Shown: positions 22,747 through 34,034 of the stretch, in pieces
How the letters are laid out: every line of letters starts with the position of its first letter
Numbering within the stretch: the stretch's first letter is position 1
DNA from: Linnemannia schmuckeri
Taxonomy: Eukaryota > Mortierellomycota > Mortierellomycetes > Mortierellales > Mortierellaceae
Assembly: GCA_029449235.1 (NCBI GenBank)
Contig: JANATG010000005.1
Location: forward strand, 930,001 to 994,000
DNA length: 64,000 bases
Reading direction: 5' to 3'
Made by a program: the position numbers and the translations under genes
The notes under the pieces: generated by a model
Told to the model about the DNA's origin: nothing
Databases searched by the model: none
Seen by the model: the letters and a program-made list of their open reading frames with translations, nothing else

Positions 22747-23961
22747 CTAGAGAAGGAGTACAGACACCATGAAAACAATGGCCAGAGTGGCCACAGGGAT
22801 GATAGTCTTCATAGCCCTGTTGGTAACAGGCGCAAACTGGGCCGTGCCACTCACGGGGGCTAAAAGAGAGAGCATCAAGGAGAACATGAGGAAACACTCC
22901 CATGGATGGTCAATGGTCGTTTCAGACATACAATCTCGAATTATCAATAATATACTAACAGATATAACAATAACAACAACAGCAATTAAACGAGAGCGCC
23001 AATGAAGATGAGTGTCCTTACGATTCATCTGGGATCCAGGGATGTAGGTAGATGGGATATAGAGACCAAACTTGAGGCCGACAAAAGTGCTAAGGTAGCC
23101 ACCCTCGGGCAAGACACCGAAACGTCCGACATTGCCATCGAATATCCGCAGGGTGTACATGTTAGTCTTGATTGGGTTGGTCAAGTTCACCTGCTTGGCA
23201 GCGGTCCAGGTGTAGTTCTTCAGGTTTCCTGGAATAGCATCGGCAATGGTGATGATGCTGTTGTCAGGTGAATAGGCCTCAATCGTCAAATTGGCTGGTT
23301 GCAACTTCAGGTACTTGTCATAGTCCCACGCGAACTGAATGTCAACACCCAGGGGAAACAGAGGCGGGTCCTTGAGGTTAACCTTGGGTTGGAGCATTGT
23401 CAAAGAGGCACGGGGATCCATGGGTGAGCGAGATTGAGTTGGGGTGGCGGCAGGGAGTGATCCAGATGCTGTGCCTGTGCCCGTAACGGATGCTGTTCCT
23501 GTAGGTGTCCCCGTTTGTGTTCCTGGGGTGCCGCCTGTAGTGGTAGAAGCACCGCCTGTGGTGGTTGAGGCTGAAGGGGGGGAAGTGTTTGTGCCTAGAG
23601 TAGTAACGACGGATACGCCCACACATAAATATGGCGTAGAGGACGCACAGGGTGAGAATTGGGCGCTGTTGACAAAAACACAAGGATAGCTAGAGGAAAG
23701 ACACACCACTTCCTCTCGAGGACAACGGAGAAGAACAAGGGAGTATGATCTCCTCTCCTTGTTTTCTCAATCGATACTCTCCTTTTTATCAAAGAAATAA
23801 AAGTAGAAGAGGAAAAGAGGTTCTTATTCACACTTATGTGTACCTTGACCCTGCACAAAGACGTTGGACAGGCAGAGGAGACCAAGAAGTGCCATCAGGA
23901 GGGCACGGGTCAAAGTCTTTGTTGTTGATCTTGTTATATGTGAGGGATCCGAGCGAGTCAT
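22747..23961 (-). CDS. Secreted, Ser/Thr-rich, C-terminally membrane-anchored protein (DUF7137-like)
   Basis: Three exons keep phase (23961-23844, 23594-23022, 22859-22747), giving 267 aa. The N-terminus has a strongly hydrophobic signal sequence (LLMALLGLLCLSNVFV). A mucin-like Ser/Thr/Gly/Pro stretch follows, and then a compact domain from LTMLQPKVNLKDPPLF through FAWDYDKYLKL, NYTWTA and MYTLRIFDG. The C-terminus is a single hydrophobic helix, IIPVATLAIVFMVSVLLL, ending at the last residue, which suits a membrane anchor. The order (signal peptide, S/T linker, beta-rich domain, tail) resembles fungal DUF7137 proteins from memory. That label is tentative and the function is unknown. Cell-wall or plasma-membrane location is inferred. 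Confidence 0.75.
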
Positions 23962-24571
23962 GATCGTTGTGAGCCTGTGGCGAGTAGATCTGTTTGTGTT
24001 GATGAAGTGACGAATATTGAGTGGGTGTGGAGGAATGAATGTGTACGGAGATGGGCGCAAACAAAAAAGTAAGAGTGAAGAGAGAAATGGAAGGGGAAGG
24101 AAAGAGAAGAGAGTGCGGACAGAGAGAACAAAAAGACAAGGTCCACATAAAAAGGCGCATATAAAGAACAAAAAAAGGTACCACATCACCCTCATCACAC
24201 ACCCACACAACACACACAAACAGGGGCACTAGCCAACTCAGAAACAGAAATAGACTCAACTGATTGTTCCACATACAATCCAAAAATAAAAAAGCCTACA
24301 GCACACAGTGCTCGAGCATGAGACATGGCGCGATAAAGCAAAAATCCTCTTCCATGCTCCCCCTCCTCTCTTCCCTTGCCCTCCACATCCTCCATCAATC
24401 ATAACATACACATGGTCTACCTGACTGCTTGCAAATCACATTCTCTATGCGACAAAGACACCTTATTCTTTCAGTACTTCAGCGCTTCGAGGACAATCTT
24501 CGGGATGAAATGAAAAATTATGCAGGTTTTATTAAGAGATCACGTGCTATGTAAGAAAGAAAGAGAGAGTA

Positions 24572-25066
24572 TCACATCAAGGGTCGGTAATCGTTGCCTC
24601 CAAGGCGGTCCTCAAGACCGTCGGTAGGACTCATTTGACCCTCGGTATGATGGTGGTGCTGATGGACATCACCAGTGTAAGAGGAGTCCGAGGTCTGCTG
24701 TTGATCAGCATGGGTCTGAACTGGAGCTTGGGACTGTGCTTGTGCTTGCGCTTGAGCCTGATCGTTGTGGGTTTGCTGAGCAGCTTTACCCTGAGAGCAG
24801 TTCTGTTCGGAGGCGGTGGTCCGGTAGCGGTGTTCAAGTCCGATGGGGGGAATGGCGTGTGCTCCAACAATGCTTCCTTCGACAGCGAATGCACTATCGT
24901 GGGCGTTGTCATTGGTGTCATACTGATGTTTGTGCTGGCTCTGATCGCTGTGATGGCTCTGACCGCTATTCCGACGGGCCTTCAGTGAGGTGAACTTTTC
25001 AGCAATCTTTTCAGAAAAGCTGCGTCTGCGGGGAGGGTCAGTGGTGACGTTGGCGCTGTCTGACAT
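24572..25066 (-). CDS. Disordered His/Gln-rich protein, unknown function
   Basis: The single exon encodes 164 aa with a clear ATG and the stop at 24572. The N-terminus is basic and could form an amphipathic helix (RRRSFSEKIAEKFTSLKARR). The rest is low complexity: Ser/His/Gln-rich, a QAQAQAQAQ repeat, HQHHHH and a C-terminal GLEDRLGGNDYRPLM. I recognise no family. The even codon structure and distinct N- and C-terminal ends make a real gene likely. It is flanked by long non-coding stretches on both sides. Confidence 0.6.
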   Translation of the reverse strand: MSDSANVTTDPPRRRSFSEKIAEKFTSLKARRNSGQSHHSDQSQHKHQYDTNDNAHDSAFAVEGSIVGAHAIPPIGLEHRYRTTASEQNCSQGKAAQQTHNDQAQAQAQAQSQAPVQTHADQQQTSDSSYTGDVHQHHHHTEGQMSPTDGLEDRLGGNDYRPLM

Positions 25067-25865
25067 GGTGAATATTCAATGGGTGAATGAACGATTAAGG
25101 GATATTATGTGTGGATGAAAATAGGGTGAGGAAGAAGTGAGTTTGAGGAAGAAAGCGAAAAAGAGGGTGGACACAGGAAGATCGTTGGCTTTTTAACACT
25201 TTTTTTTTTTTAGGCTTTTTTCTTTAGACTTTTATTTCTCTGTTTCCACAGTCGTGATGGCGGCGAATTAGGACAGTGCCGATTCGGCACGTCTCACTGC
25301 AAAGAACATGACTCGGTTGACTCTCTATCGTCATATTACCATCTTTGCGCGACCCAGTTGACCCACCAGCGTGAAACAAGTGTGTGTGGAGTGAGGATGG
25401 ATACCAATAGTGCGGGGTATCTTCTGGAGGATGATGTCCCTCAAACTAAAAAGAAAAGAAAATAGAATGGGCCTAGGCGCCTAGCGGAACGCGATGATCA
25501 CAGGATGAACGCGTTCTAACGTTTTAGTGGCGCTAATGATATCGTTTGGTTAGAGCGTCGCCTGTTTGATCCTCATTGTGTCCTGCTTGCCGCTTTGCTT
25601 ACTCTAGCAACAAATCCATTCTTATCGGTGGCCAACTGTGATCGGATCATTCACAGCATAACATGACCATGGTTACGCGCCACGCACCACTCCGGCGATG
25701 GTCACTCTAAACAAGAAAAAAAAGGTAGTATTTCTCCAAGTCCACAGTTGATACATAAACCACCCTTTCTCATTCCTCTCCCTCTCCTTTTTTTAAATTC
25801 TCTAACCCTCATTTTAACCGCTCTTCTCCCTTTTCCTCTTAACTCTTGTATCCGTTTTTATAAAA
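25067..25865. promoter_or_regulatory. Divergent intergenic region
   Basis: This region lies between the minus-strand 164-aa gene and the plus-strand two-TM gene and must hold both promoters. It is mixed in composition, with an A/T homopolymer near 25200 and pyrimidine-rich sequence just before the plus-strand ATG. I see no further gene. Confidence 0.4.
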
Positions 25866-25993
25866 ATGTGCATGGCAATAGAACTCGCAACATACGATGC
25901 GCTCATCGTCGTAGGGTTCATGTTGGTATGTTGATTGCTCGTCAGCGCTATTGTCATAGGTGCTGTAATGGACAAAAATGACCCTCAACTTAA

Positions 25994-26037
<44 letters not shown>

Positions 26038-26206
26038 CATTCACTAGTTGGTTGTTTGGGTGCTCGCCTTGACGGGCGTCATATATATCCAAACGCGTGG
26101 TCTAGAGCATGTTTTTGTGGCCCTGGCTTTTGTATTTTTGATTGCTTGGGTGTGCACCCGCTGCAGTCCTCGTCGCCGTAGGAGCGCCAATGTTGTGGCG
26201 GCATAA
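25866..26206 (+). CDS. Small two-TM membrane protein (72 aa), spliced
   Basis: Exon 1 (25866-25925) begins MCMAIELATYDALIVVG and ends at a GTATGT donor. A 122-bp intron contains a T tract of about 39 nt and ends CACTAG. Exon 2 (26048-26206) continues LVVWVLALTGVIYIQ and stops at TAA. The spliced product has two hydrophobic segments (about residues 13-34 and 43-60), a short polar loop (TRGLEH) and a basic tail (SPRRRRSANVVAA). The splice site falls inside the first TM helix. Neither exon would be called alone, because the protein appears only after splicing. I recognise no family. A conserved small ER or plasma-membrane protein is plausible. Confidence 0.65.
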
Positions 26207-29076
26207 AATATTCCTCATCATGTCCCGTTTCCTTCTCCCCCAATCAGCACAGCCTCTCTTTTTCTCCAGCAAGCCTCTTGCTCACAGCCACTGTCCCTCT
26301 CCTTTTCTTACGAACCTTATGAGCACGTCTTTCTCGCCTTTTTTCAATGCCAGATTTCGATAATAAACAAATGATCATACTTCCCCGCTCCCATCCACTC
26401 GTCGTTTCATGTTCACGGACTCTTGTATCAAAAAGGACTCAGTGCACAGTGATATTCGCGAGCTGGTCAACACTCAGTAGTAGTGGAAGAAGAGGATGAA
26501 AAAAGTGAGGGATGGGTCGAGTAATCCGAAAAAGCAGGAACCGAGTATTGAAAGTCAAGGAATAAGTGTACTGCACTACAAAAAAAAAAAGAAAGCAGTA
26601 GAAGAGGTGAGTTGGCGTCATTTTTGAGTGCATGACAGTTTTTTCATTCGCAACACTTCCCGTTGGTCCAATGCGCCTTTTAGTCTGGCGGAGTTCAGCT
26701 TGCCTGGCACTCGGACTGCACGTACTCCAGCTGATTTGGTCCTTTGTTCTATCCGACAATTTTCATTTGCTGTTTGTTCGTTTTTCTTTTTGCGTAGGGT
26801 AAGATTACCATGATCAGGGCCTTGCGGCAAGTTGCCCATCCGTTGTTCCCATCTGTTGTTCTTATCCTCTTTATTGTTGTTTTGTTTGAGTCTCTGTTTC
26901 CTCCTTTTGTTCCGTCATTCATAACCTGAGCTGCGTCTTGTGCAAGCCGAGCGTGTCTGTGCTGAACAGAATCAAACGGAAAAAAAAAACAACGGATGTG
27001 GTTGTTGAACATCCAGTATTCACAATGGAAATGAAGTGCAGCTTTGTTGAAAGTAGCACATGTGTTTTCCTTCCTCTCTCCTCCCCCTTTTTCCCCACTG
27101 CCTTCCCTCCCCTTTTCTCATATATTCCTTTGGCACTATTTTAGTCTCCTAGTATTATTCCTCCATGTGGTGGCTAGCCTCCCGTTATCATCAATTGGAA
27201 AAAAAAAAGAGTACACTCATTTGCATGTTACCTACAATTTCAACACCATCAGGCTCTCTTCCCACGGCAAGAGAGCTTGGATCAAAAAAGGAGAAGTTCA
27301 CCAGCCCTGTGCCTCTTTTTTTTCTTCATCCCTCCTTCCCTCTCCTTCCCTCTCCTTCCCCTTCTTCCTAAATGGCTCAGTCGCTCTTCTCTTCCCTCGT
27401 GTATTAACTTCTGTTTAGAGCTCCACCCGTAATCATAAACAAACAAATGAAATTGAAGGAAAAACAAAGACAAGTACTTTTCAGCTGGATACGAATCGAA
27501 GAAGAAAAGAAAAAAAAAAAGAGTGAATGAAGAGAAGGAGTGACAAGAAACAGGATTGTTGGCTAGAGTAAGAGAGCATGAATGAATACAAAACAGGCTA
27601 ATTAGTGACATTGGACAAAAAAAAAAAGAGAAAATACAACGAACAAGACAATTTGATCGATTTGTTTAGGGTCACTCATGGTTTGAACTCAAACCAGGGT
27701 GCAGTAGGGGTGGAGAAGGAAGAAAGGAAAGGGGACACTCAGGTGATGGAAACCAAACCACCTTCTTCCTTCATGATGGAGAAAGAGAAGACTCTATGGC
27801 AATGTGTACACACACACACACGCCAAAGGATAGTGATATAAGTTCATTCTCACTCTTCATTTCTACACACCATCCAGTCCCGCGGATGGTTAAATGGGAA
27901 CTGTATCGGGACAGTGAAAATGAAGAACGAGCGGCGATGGTCATTGAAACTGAGGCATGGAAAGAATGATTGAACAAATGAGTGAAGGTGATGATGATGA
28001 TGAGTGGGGGTAGGCCTGATCGAACAATAAAGTAGGATTGGACAATTCATACAACACCACAACAGAGCACAATGCAACACAAACACTACAACACAAACAG
28101 GAACAAAAACAACACCACAAGTCTCCCACTTTGCATCCATTTGTGTCCTTTTCCGAGGGAAAGAGCAAGATCAGAAGACGGAGAAGAGAGTGAGAATTAA
28201 GAGAAGGGGATGCGCGAGTGAGCGAGAGAGGGCGATCTTTTTGTACTGATAGGGATCCTATGATCCAATTGTTCAAAATCGCAGTGTTTGTTCACTTTTT
28301 TTCTTCTGAGACAGCTGAACAAATTTTCAGAGCAATCGAACAAACCATACACCATGAGGAAGGAGAAGGGCAACTGTTAGGCCTCATTAATAACTATGAC
28401 CCGCCCTTGAGTATGAACAGGCAAACAGAGTGGTGCCGGTAAACACGACTTGCGAACCACTACCACTACACCACCCAAGGCACATCATGGCTTTTCTTTC
28501 TTGCCTTTGTATTCATCCTTCTTTCTTTCTTTTCTTTTCTCCTTATTCCCTTCGCCCACCCTTCCTTTTTTCATTTTTTTTTTTTTTTTTTTCTACTTGT
28601 TTCTTTCTTCCCTTTTCCACACCTTCTTTCTTTCATTTAGCTCCTCTTCTACCCCGCCTTCCTTTCCTCCTTTCCTCCTTGCGCCTTCATTCCTGCTTCT
28701 TTAATCCTCCATTAATGCATTAATATATCTGGCACCCACACCCATCCCTTCAAAACTAGTCCCATCGACCGATCGGAAGAATTTCGTCCGCCCAAACCCT
28801 GCATTCATAAGCTTGCAAAAACACACATACACACATACCGTTTTCATCACTTCTTTCGTCCCCTTTCTCTCTCTCTCGCTCTCTCTCTCACACACATACT
28901 CTACCTCCTATCCCAGAATCAGCCCACCAAGTTCTCAACATCTTGCCGAGAGTCGTAAACTTTCACTCATCCTCCCCCCCCCCCAACCTGGCGGCTGTAC
29001 ACACTAATTCTTCGTTTATACGCAACACCTTCCTCTCTTAAAACCCAACAAACATTTCCAACCGACGAATACGACC
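26207..29076. other. 2.9-kb gene-poor stretch before the methyltransferase gene
   Basis: It contains pyrimidine-rich runs (27300-27370, 28490-28700), poly(T)/poly(A) tracts, a short CA repeat near 27808 and a C-homopolymer near 28974. Open frames are low complexity. A minus-strand frame near 26760-26920 could be an exon, but it lacks a convincing partner. I support no gene here. Confidence 0.4.
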
Positions 29077-31813
29077 ATGGGAGAGGAAGAGCAAAGTTCA
29101 CAAGGATGTCACTGGATCGAAGGACGACGGTACCATGATGCACAATCTTATCTTCTCCCAAATGACATTGACGAGTAAGTTACTCCGTTTACTGGTACCT
29201 TTCTCTCCTTGCCTTCGTTGCTCTTCATGCCGCAGTTTTCATAAACACATCCAGAATGTCGCGTTACCCGCCTTCTCTTCTCTGCCCTTCCCTTTTTCCC
29301 TTTCCCTTTTTTTGTCTCTCTTTCCTTCTCTATTAAGCTGCCTCTCGTCCAATCCTTCTTATTTTTGTTTGTATGCTTCAGCTGGCACGACAGCGCCAAC
29401 ATCAACAGTGCCCCATCCGCCCTTCTCTCCACGCAAACAACAACAGATACATAGTATGATACACACGCAGTCGATGAGCCAGTTATGGAGGACAACAAAC
29501 AACAAAAACCATCAAAACACCAAACTACAGCAATCTCTTTCTCCCTCTCACTGCCTCCTTTCTCATATCGCTTGCTCAGAATTCAAAACGGAATATTACG
29601 CAGAGGAGGAGGATAAGAGCCATGTGGAATATGATGGCTATGTCTGTCCATATTGTCCTTTGGACAGCGATAGAGTGTCGACAGTCGACAATGACGATCT
29701 TAAGGAAGGACAGAGAGACTACGAAAATCCACTGGCGCCCAATTTCACTCCCATTCTTTTTTTTTTTTTTTTTTTTTTTATCTATCGACCCTTCAGGAAT
29801 ACCACCTTGCTATATTTTGCGATGTACCTCTTTTCATTTTGCCACCGTTGGGAATGATGATGTTAACCCTAGTTTCCCCTCTCAGAGTTGATAGGTAAAG
29901 AAATACAACAACAAATGAATGGAAGAAAGGACGGGGAACGAACAAGGATAATGGATGAACGAATATCGATGTGCCCCTTGTCCTTTTCTCCCCCTTCTTC
30001 CTTCCTTCCATCGCCCGATGAAAAGACGTCCATTATAATGTTTCTTTGATCCGCGGCAAAGTGGTTGCTTGTTTTTGCAATTGGTTTGCGTTGCTTTTCA
30101 TGGTTACACCTAAGAACACAACAGCCCTGAAAACATACAAAACAACTTTGTTGCTCACCAAAGAATGTCCATCCATCTCGTCCACTTTATTCACGACGGG
30201 GTGTCACTAGGTTACAACTTCAAGTAAGTTTTACCTTGACACCATCTATCTGCTCGTACTTTTTTTTTCTCCAACAAAAGAGGGACAACTTTGCTCCCCC
30301 TTGCCCTTGCTCGCTGTTTTTAGCCCGTCTGACCATCTTGGCTGTTGTTTTTTGTTCATCTATATCTTACCCAATTTGTCCTTTCGTTTCTTTCTCATTT
30401 CGCATAAATAACAAATAGCACTTCATATTGCGCTATGCTATCAAAGGGAACTACAAGGCGCCCCTTGACACCATGGTAAAAAATAGCATTTTCGAGCGGA
30501 CCCTGGATGTTTATCCACACCTACAATTGACCTCAAATCCGGCAATGCCATTTTCCGTTCAAAAACACTGACTGACATTCTTCCTTTTTGACCTTTTATC
30601 CTTCGCACCCTGTTCGATGCTTATTCCTCTTCCTTCGTTCCTGTGTTTTCATGGGGTTACCCTTGCTCTCCTTGTGATGACAAACAACAACAACAATATC
30701 ATCGATCAATAAAAACAAAAAATTAGGTACAAGCTATTCTGGATGTCGGTTGTGGACCGGGGACTTGGACGATGGTAAGGAAAAAAATATAGTTTCCCCC
30801 TTGTCTCTCCTTCACGCCATACAAACCCATGCTTTTTCCTAGTTCCCCAAAAAGCTTATCGGGCTTATTTGTTGTGATTTCCTGAATGGGTTATTGATTC
30901 TATCTCTACCCGTGAAGCTGTTTGCTTGTTGTTTATTGTTTTTTACTTACTGAGTGGGCGTAAAATACCCACGTTTTTTTTTCTCTATTTGAATATGTGT
31001 ACCTCTGTCTCTGTGTGGGTGATTGATGTCATTTCTGCACGATAGGAAATGGCGAACGAGTTCCCAGATGCGACGGTAACTGGCATTGATATGGCGCCCA
31101 TCTTTCCAACAACCATCATCCCCGCCAACTGTCGCTTCCTTCAGCACAACATTATCCTCGAGCCACTCCCTTTCCCGGACAATACATTTGATTATGTCCA
31201 TCAGCGACTCTTGGTCGCCGGATTAAAGCCCCGAGATTGGGTCTATGTTGTTCAGGAACTAAAGCGGGTTACCAAAGCGGGTGGGTGGATCGAGCTGGTC
31301 GAAGTGGATGGGCATGGCGGAAATAATGGACCCATGACACAACAGCTTTGGAATTGGATTGAGTTGACGTTAAAGAGTAGAGGGATTAATGTTAACATTG
31401 GGACACAGCCGGGGTTGGCCAACCTGATGGAGCAATCGGGACTCGTCAACATCAAGCATGAGGTTTTCAACCTCCCTACGGGGCTGCACGGTGGCAAGAT
31501 CGGGAAGTTACTCAAGGAGAACGAACAAGCCTTTTGGATCGCTATGACACCGACGGTCATCCGTGCGACCGGGATCGATATCCAGGAATATGAGGATGCC
31601 ATCATTGCCAGTGCGGCGGAGGTCGAGATCTATAAGAGTTATCATACCTTCTACTCTGCCTGTGGCCAAAAACCAGCGTGTTCGTTACCACCGCTGCCAT
31701 CACCGCCGCAGGTGCCGAAGCCGGAGCCTAATTTTGGGGAGAAATCTCCCGTTTCTCCAATACCTGCACTCTTTTCACCTTGGCCTACCTTTGTCAGGTC
31801 TAATATCAAGTAG
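29077..31813 (+). CDS. SAM-dependent methyltransferase (class I), with two microexons
   Basis: Six exons give 330 aa: 29077-29174, 29886-29894 (9 nt), 30211-30223 (13 nt), 30419-30475, 30727-30774 and 31046-31813. The junctions rebuild the family's conserved N-terminal run, HWIEGRRYHD then LPNDIDEVDRLQLQHFILRY. Motif I (ILDVGCGPGTWTMEMA) is split over exons 5 and 6. The acidic motif II follows as VTGIDMAPIFP, then FPDNTFDYVHQR and the GGWIELVEVDGHG region. The family occurs widely in fungi, often in many copies with unknown substrates, so no substrate is assigned. The C-terminus is a Pro/Ser-rich tail. Confidence 0.88.
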
Positions 31814-32028
31814 CACCATCCATCCACTAATGTTTATAGTCCTTTCTTTCTCATACGAAGAACATACAGGTGACATACAGTCCTCCTTTGGCTGGTGTCC
31901 CATCTCCACTGTACCATAATAACGTTCGCTTTTCTCTCATTACTTTAAACAAAACAACACCCTGAACACGAGTAAAGAACAAGCAAAAGAGAGAAAAAAC
32001 GCCTTTACAATATTGTGCTTATGGAAAG

Positions 32029-33835
32029 TCAAGAGACAATCCGCTGCGAGTTATTACTGCCGACGGTATACTGAACCGCATAAGTCTTCACTCCAAGTTG
32101 CTCCACCACCCTATCCCTCGCCAAGTCCTTCATATCACCACCACCATGGCCATTGTTCATAGAAGGCACCAATCGATACTCCAGAACTTCTTGGGCCGTG
32201 ATCTTCTCTCGAGTCAGCACGCGTTCCAAGCATGGCAACTCTGCAGCCCTAACATCCACGAGATTATGAGTTGTCTCGCTCTCATCTGCAAAAGCGGCAG
32301 CAGGCGTGGTCTCGAGTTTCCCACTCGGATGTAGTTGTTGTCGCTGTCGCTGGTGTTGTTATTTCAGAAGCGCGGATGGACCGGTCGTGATAGCGATTGC
32401 CAGTTTTGCAGGAATGCCGTCTAAATGGAGATGACTCAATCGAGGAAAGTACCACTCCAGCAACTTGACCATCTCTCCTCCTTGGATGTGGTGAGTGCGG
32501 TGATCATGGTCGTGGTTGCGGTTGTTGCTGTTGGGGTGGAGAAGTTCAAATCTGCAGGTTGAGATTTTGGTGGCAAAAATAGACTCTTCACCCTCGCTTT
32601 CCTCTCTACTGATGCCACGACCATCTCCTGACGATGACGCTGCTCCTTGCTCGCCTTCAAGGTAAACCAACACCTCACAAACTGTCCCGGGCACAGATCC
32701 CAAACGTCCAAATTCACTAGCCGCGGACAATGCTTCAGCACTTCGAACCGGAACTGACGCGCTGGTGCATGGTGGATCGAGAAGGACCTCAATTGTGGGA
32801 GGAAAAATCCCTCAATGTCTCACAAACACGTCGTTGATGATGGTTGCTGCAAGTCGATTTGGAATCTCTTCCCGTGAATGTTGAGTGTCTCCAATTTTGG
32901 GGTCAACTGCAGCCACTCGAAATTGAACCTGTTTGCAGATAGACCCATCATGGTCAGGGATTTGAGGCGTCTGGGCAAGGTGAGTCCTTGATCTCGTGCA
33001 AAGGATAGCAGGTATGTAAGCTCATCATTCTTTCTATCACTATCACCATCATTCTTCGTAAGGGACAAAAGTTCCTTGACAGAGTTCTTCCATGACCGTA
33101 GGCGATGTGGTTGCCCTTTTCTATCCAGATCCTCAATCTACATCGCCTCCAACGTCTCGCAATACGCTAGATCAACCATGAAGACCGCCACTTCTTCCTC
33201 TCCCTCCTCCCTCTCCTCCTGACCTTCACTCGACCTCGACCACTGTGGTGCCGAAGAAGAAAAAGTTGTCGTATCCAGAAAGCAGGCCTTCTTGCTCACC
33301 CCTCCTCCTCCTCCTCCTGCTGACAAGTCACCCAGCAGCGGTATACAATCTTAAGCTCCTGCAACTACGCAAGACAAGCTGTCGAAGAGACTCCATTCGT
33401 ATCACTTAAATTCACTACTCGCGGCTCAAGTCCTGGTACCAACATCGTCGCCACACAAGCAGAGCCAGCAGCAGCCGCCGAAGAAGAAGATAGACTATTG
33501 CAGGGCGAAATCGACTGTCCTTGTCCTTGTCCTTGTCCTGGTGCACGTCGTTGCTCGTATAATGATGCCCCCGACAGGCGGATGGTATCCTGACTCATCG
33601 CAATCTCGACGAGGTGGGATCCAAACATGGCCGTGATCTCGTCCATGAGTTTTTGTTCACACGTCCACGTTTTTTGTTTGGAGTAAAGGCACTAGTGATG
33701 TCTTTGTTATGGTAGATCTTGTAGGTGTTGTAGTTGGTTGATATCATAGGTGTCTTCCTGGATCGTCGAGTTCTGTGTTTGTGATTCTAGCGCTGCTTCA
33801 GAGAGTGTAATGGTGAGGTTGCGTATTGTGTTCAT
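32029..33835 (-). pseudogene. Decayed F-box/LRR-like protein gene
   Basis: From ATG 33835 one can follow a degraded reading frame to the stop at 32029. It has in-frame stops near 33709, 33688, 33366, 33138, 32820 and 32358, plus at least two frame changes. One frame change is at a GAG repeat near 33310 and the other at about 32650. The segments keep leucine-rich-repeat character (RRLKSLTMMGLSANRFNFEWL, HCPRLVNLDVWDLCPGQF, WYFPRLSHLHLDGIP) and an EYRLVP-type C-terminal part. This matches the large F-box/LRR-like families expanded in Mortierella-type fungi, as I remember them. The introns that would be needed to remove so many stops have no good splice sites. Confidence 0.7.
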
Positions 33836-34034
33836 TGGTATAGAAATCGAGAGTGAAAGAAAGAAGTTTGTTCTGTAGGGATGAAAGTGAGCTGAAAAAT
33901 AAAGCCTTGAAAGCAGGAAAAAAAGGTTGGAGAAAAGAGAAAAAAAGGAAAAAACTGAGAATGATCGAGATTCATGTTAAATACTCCATAAATACAAGCC
34001 TGCCTTTATTGTGGTAATGAAAGCTCTTGTCCTC

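Noticed and set aside
26439..27012. Possible minus-strand small gene (frames ending LANITVH or starting MNDGTKGG)
   Set aside because: No exon combination gave a product with convincing hydrophobic, motif or phase support.
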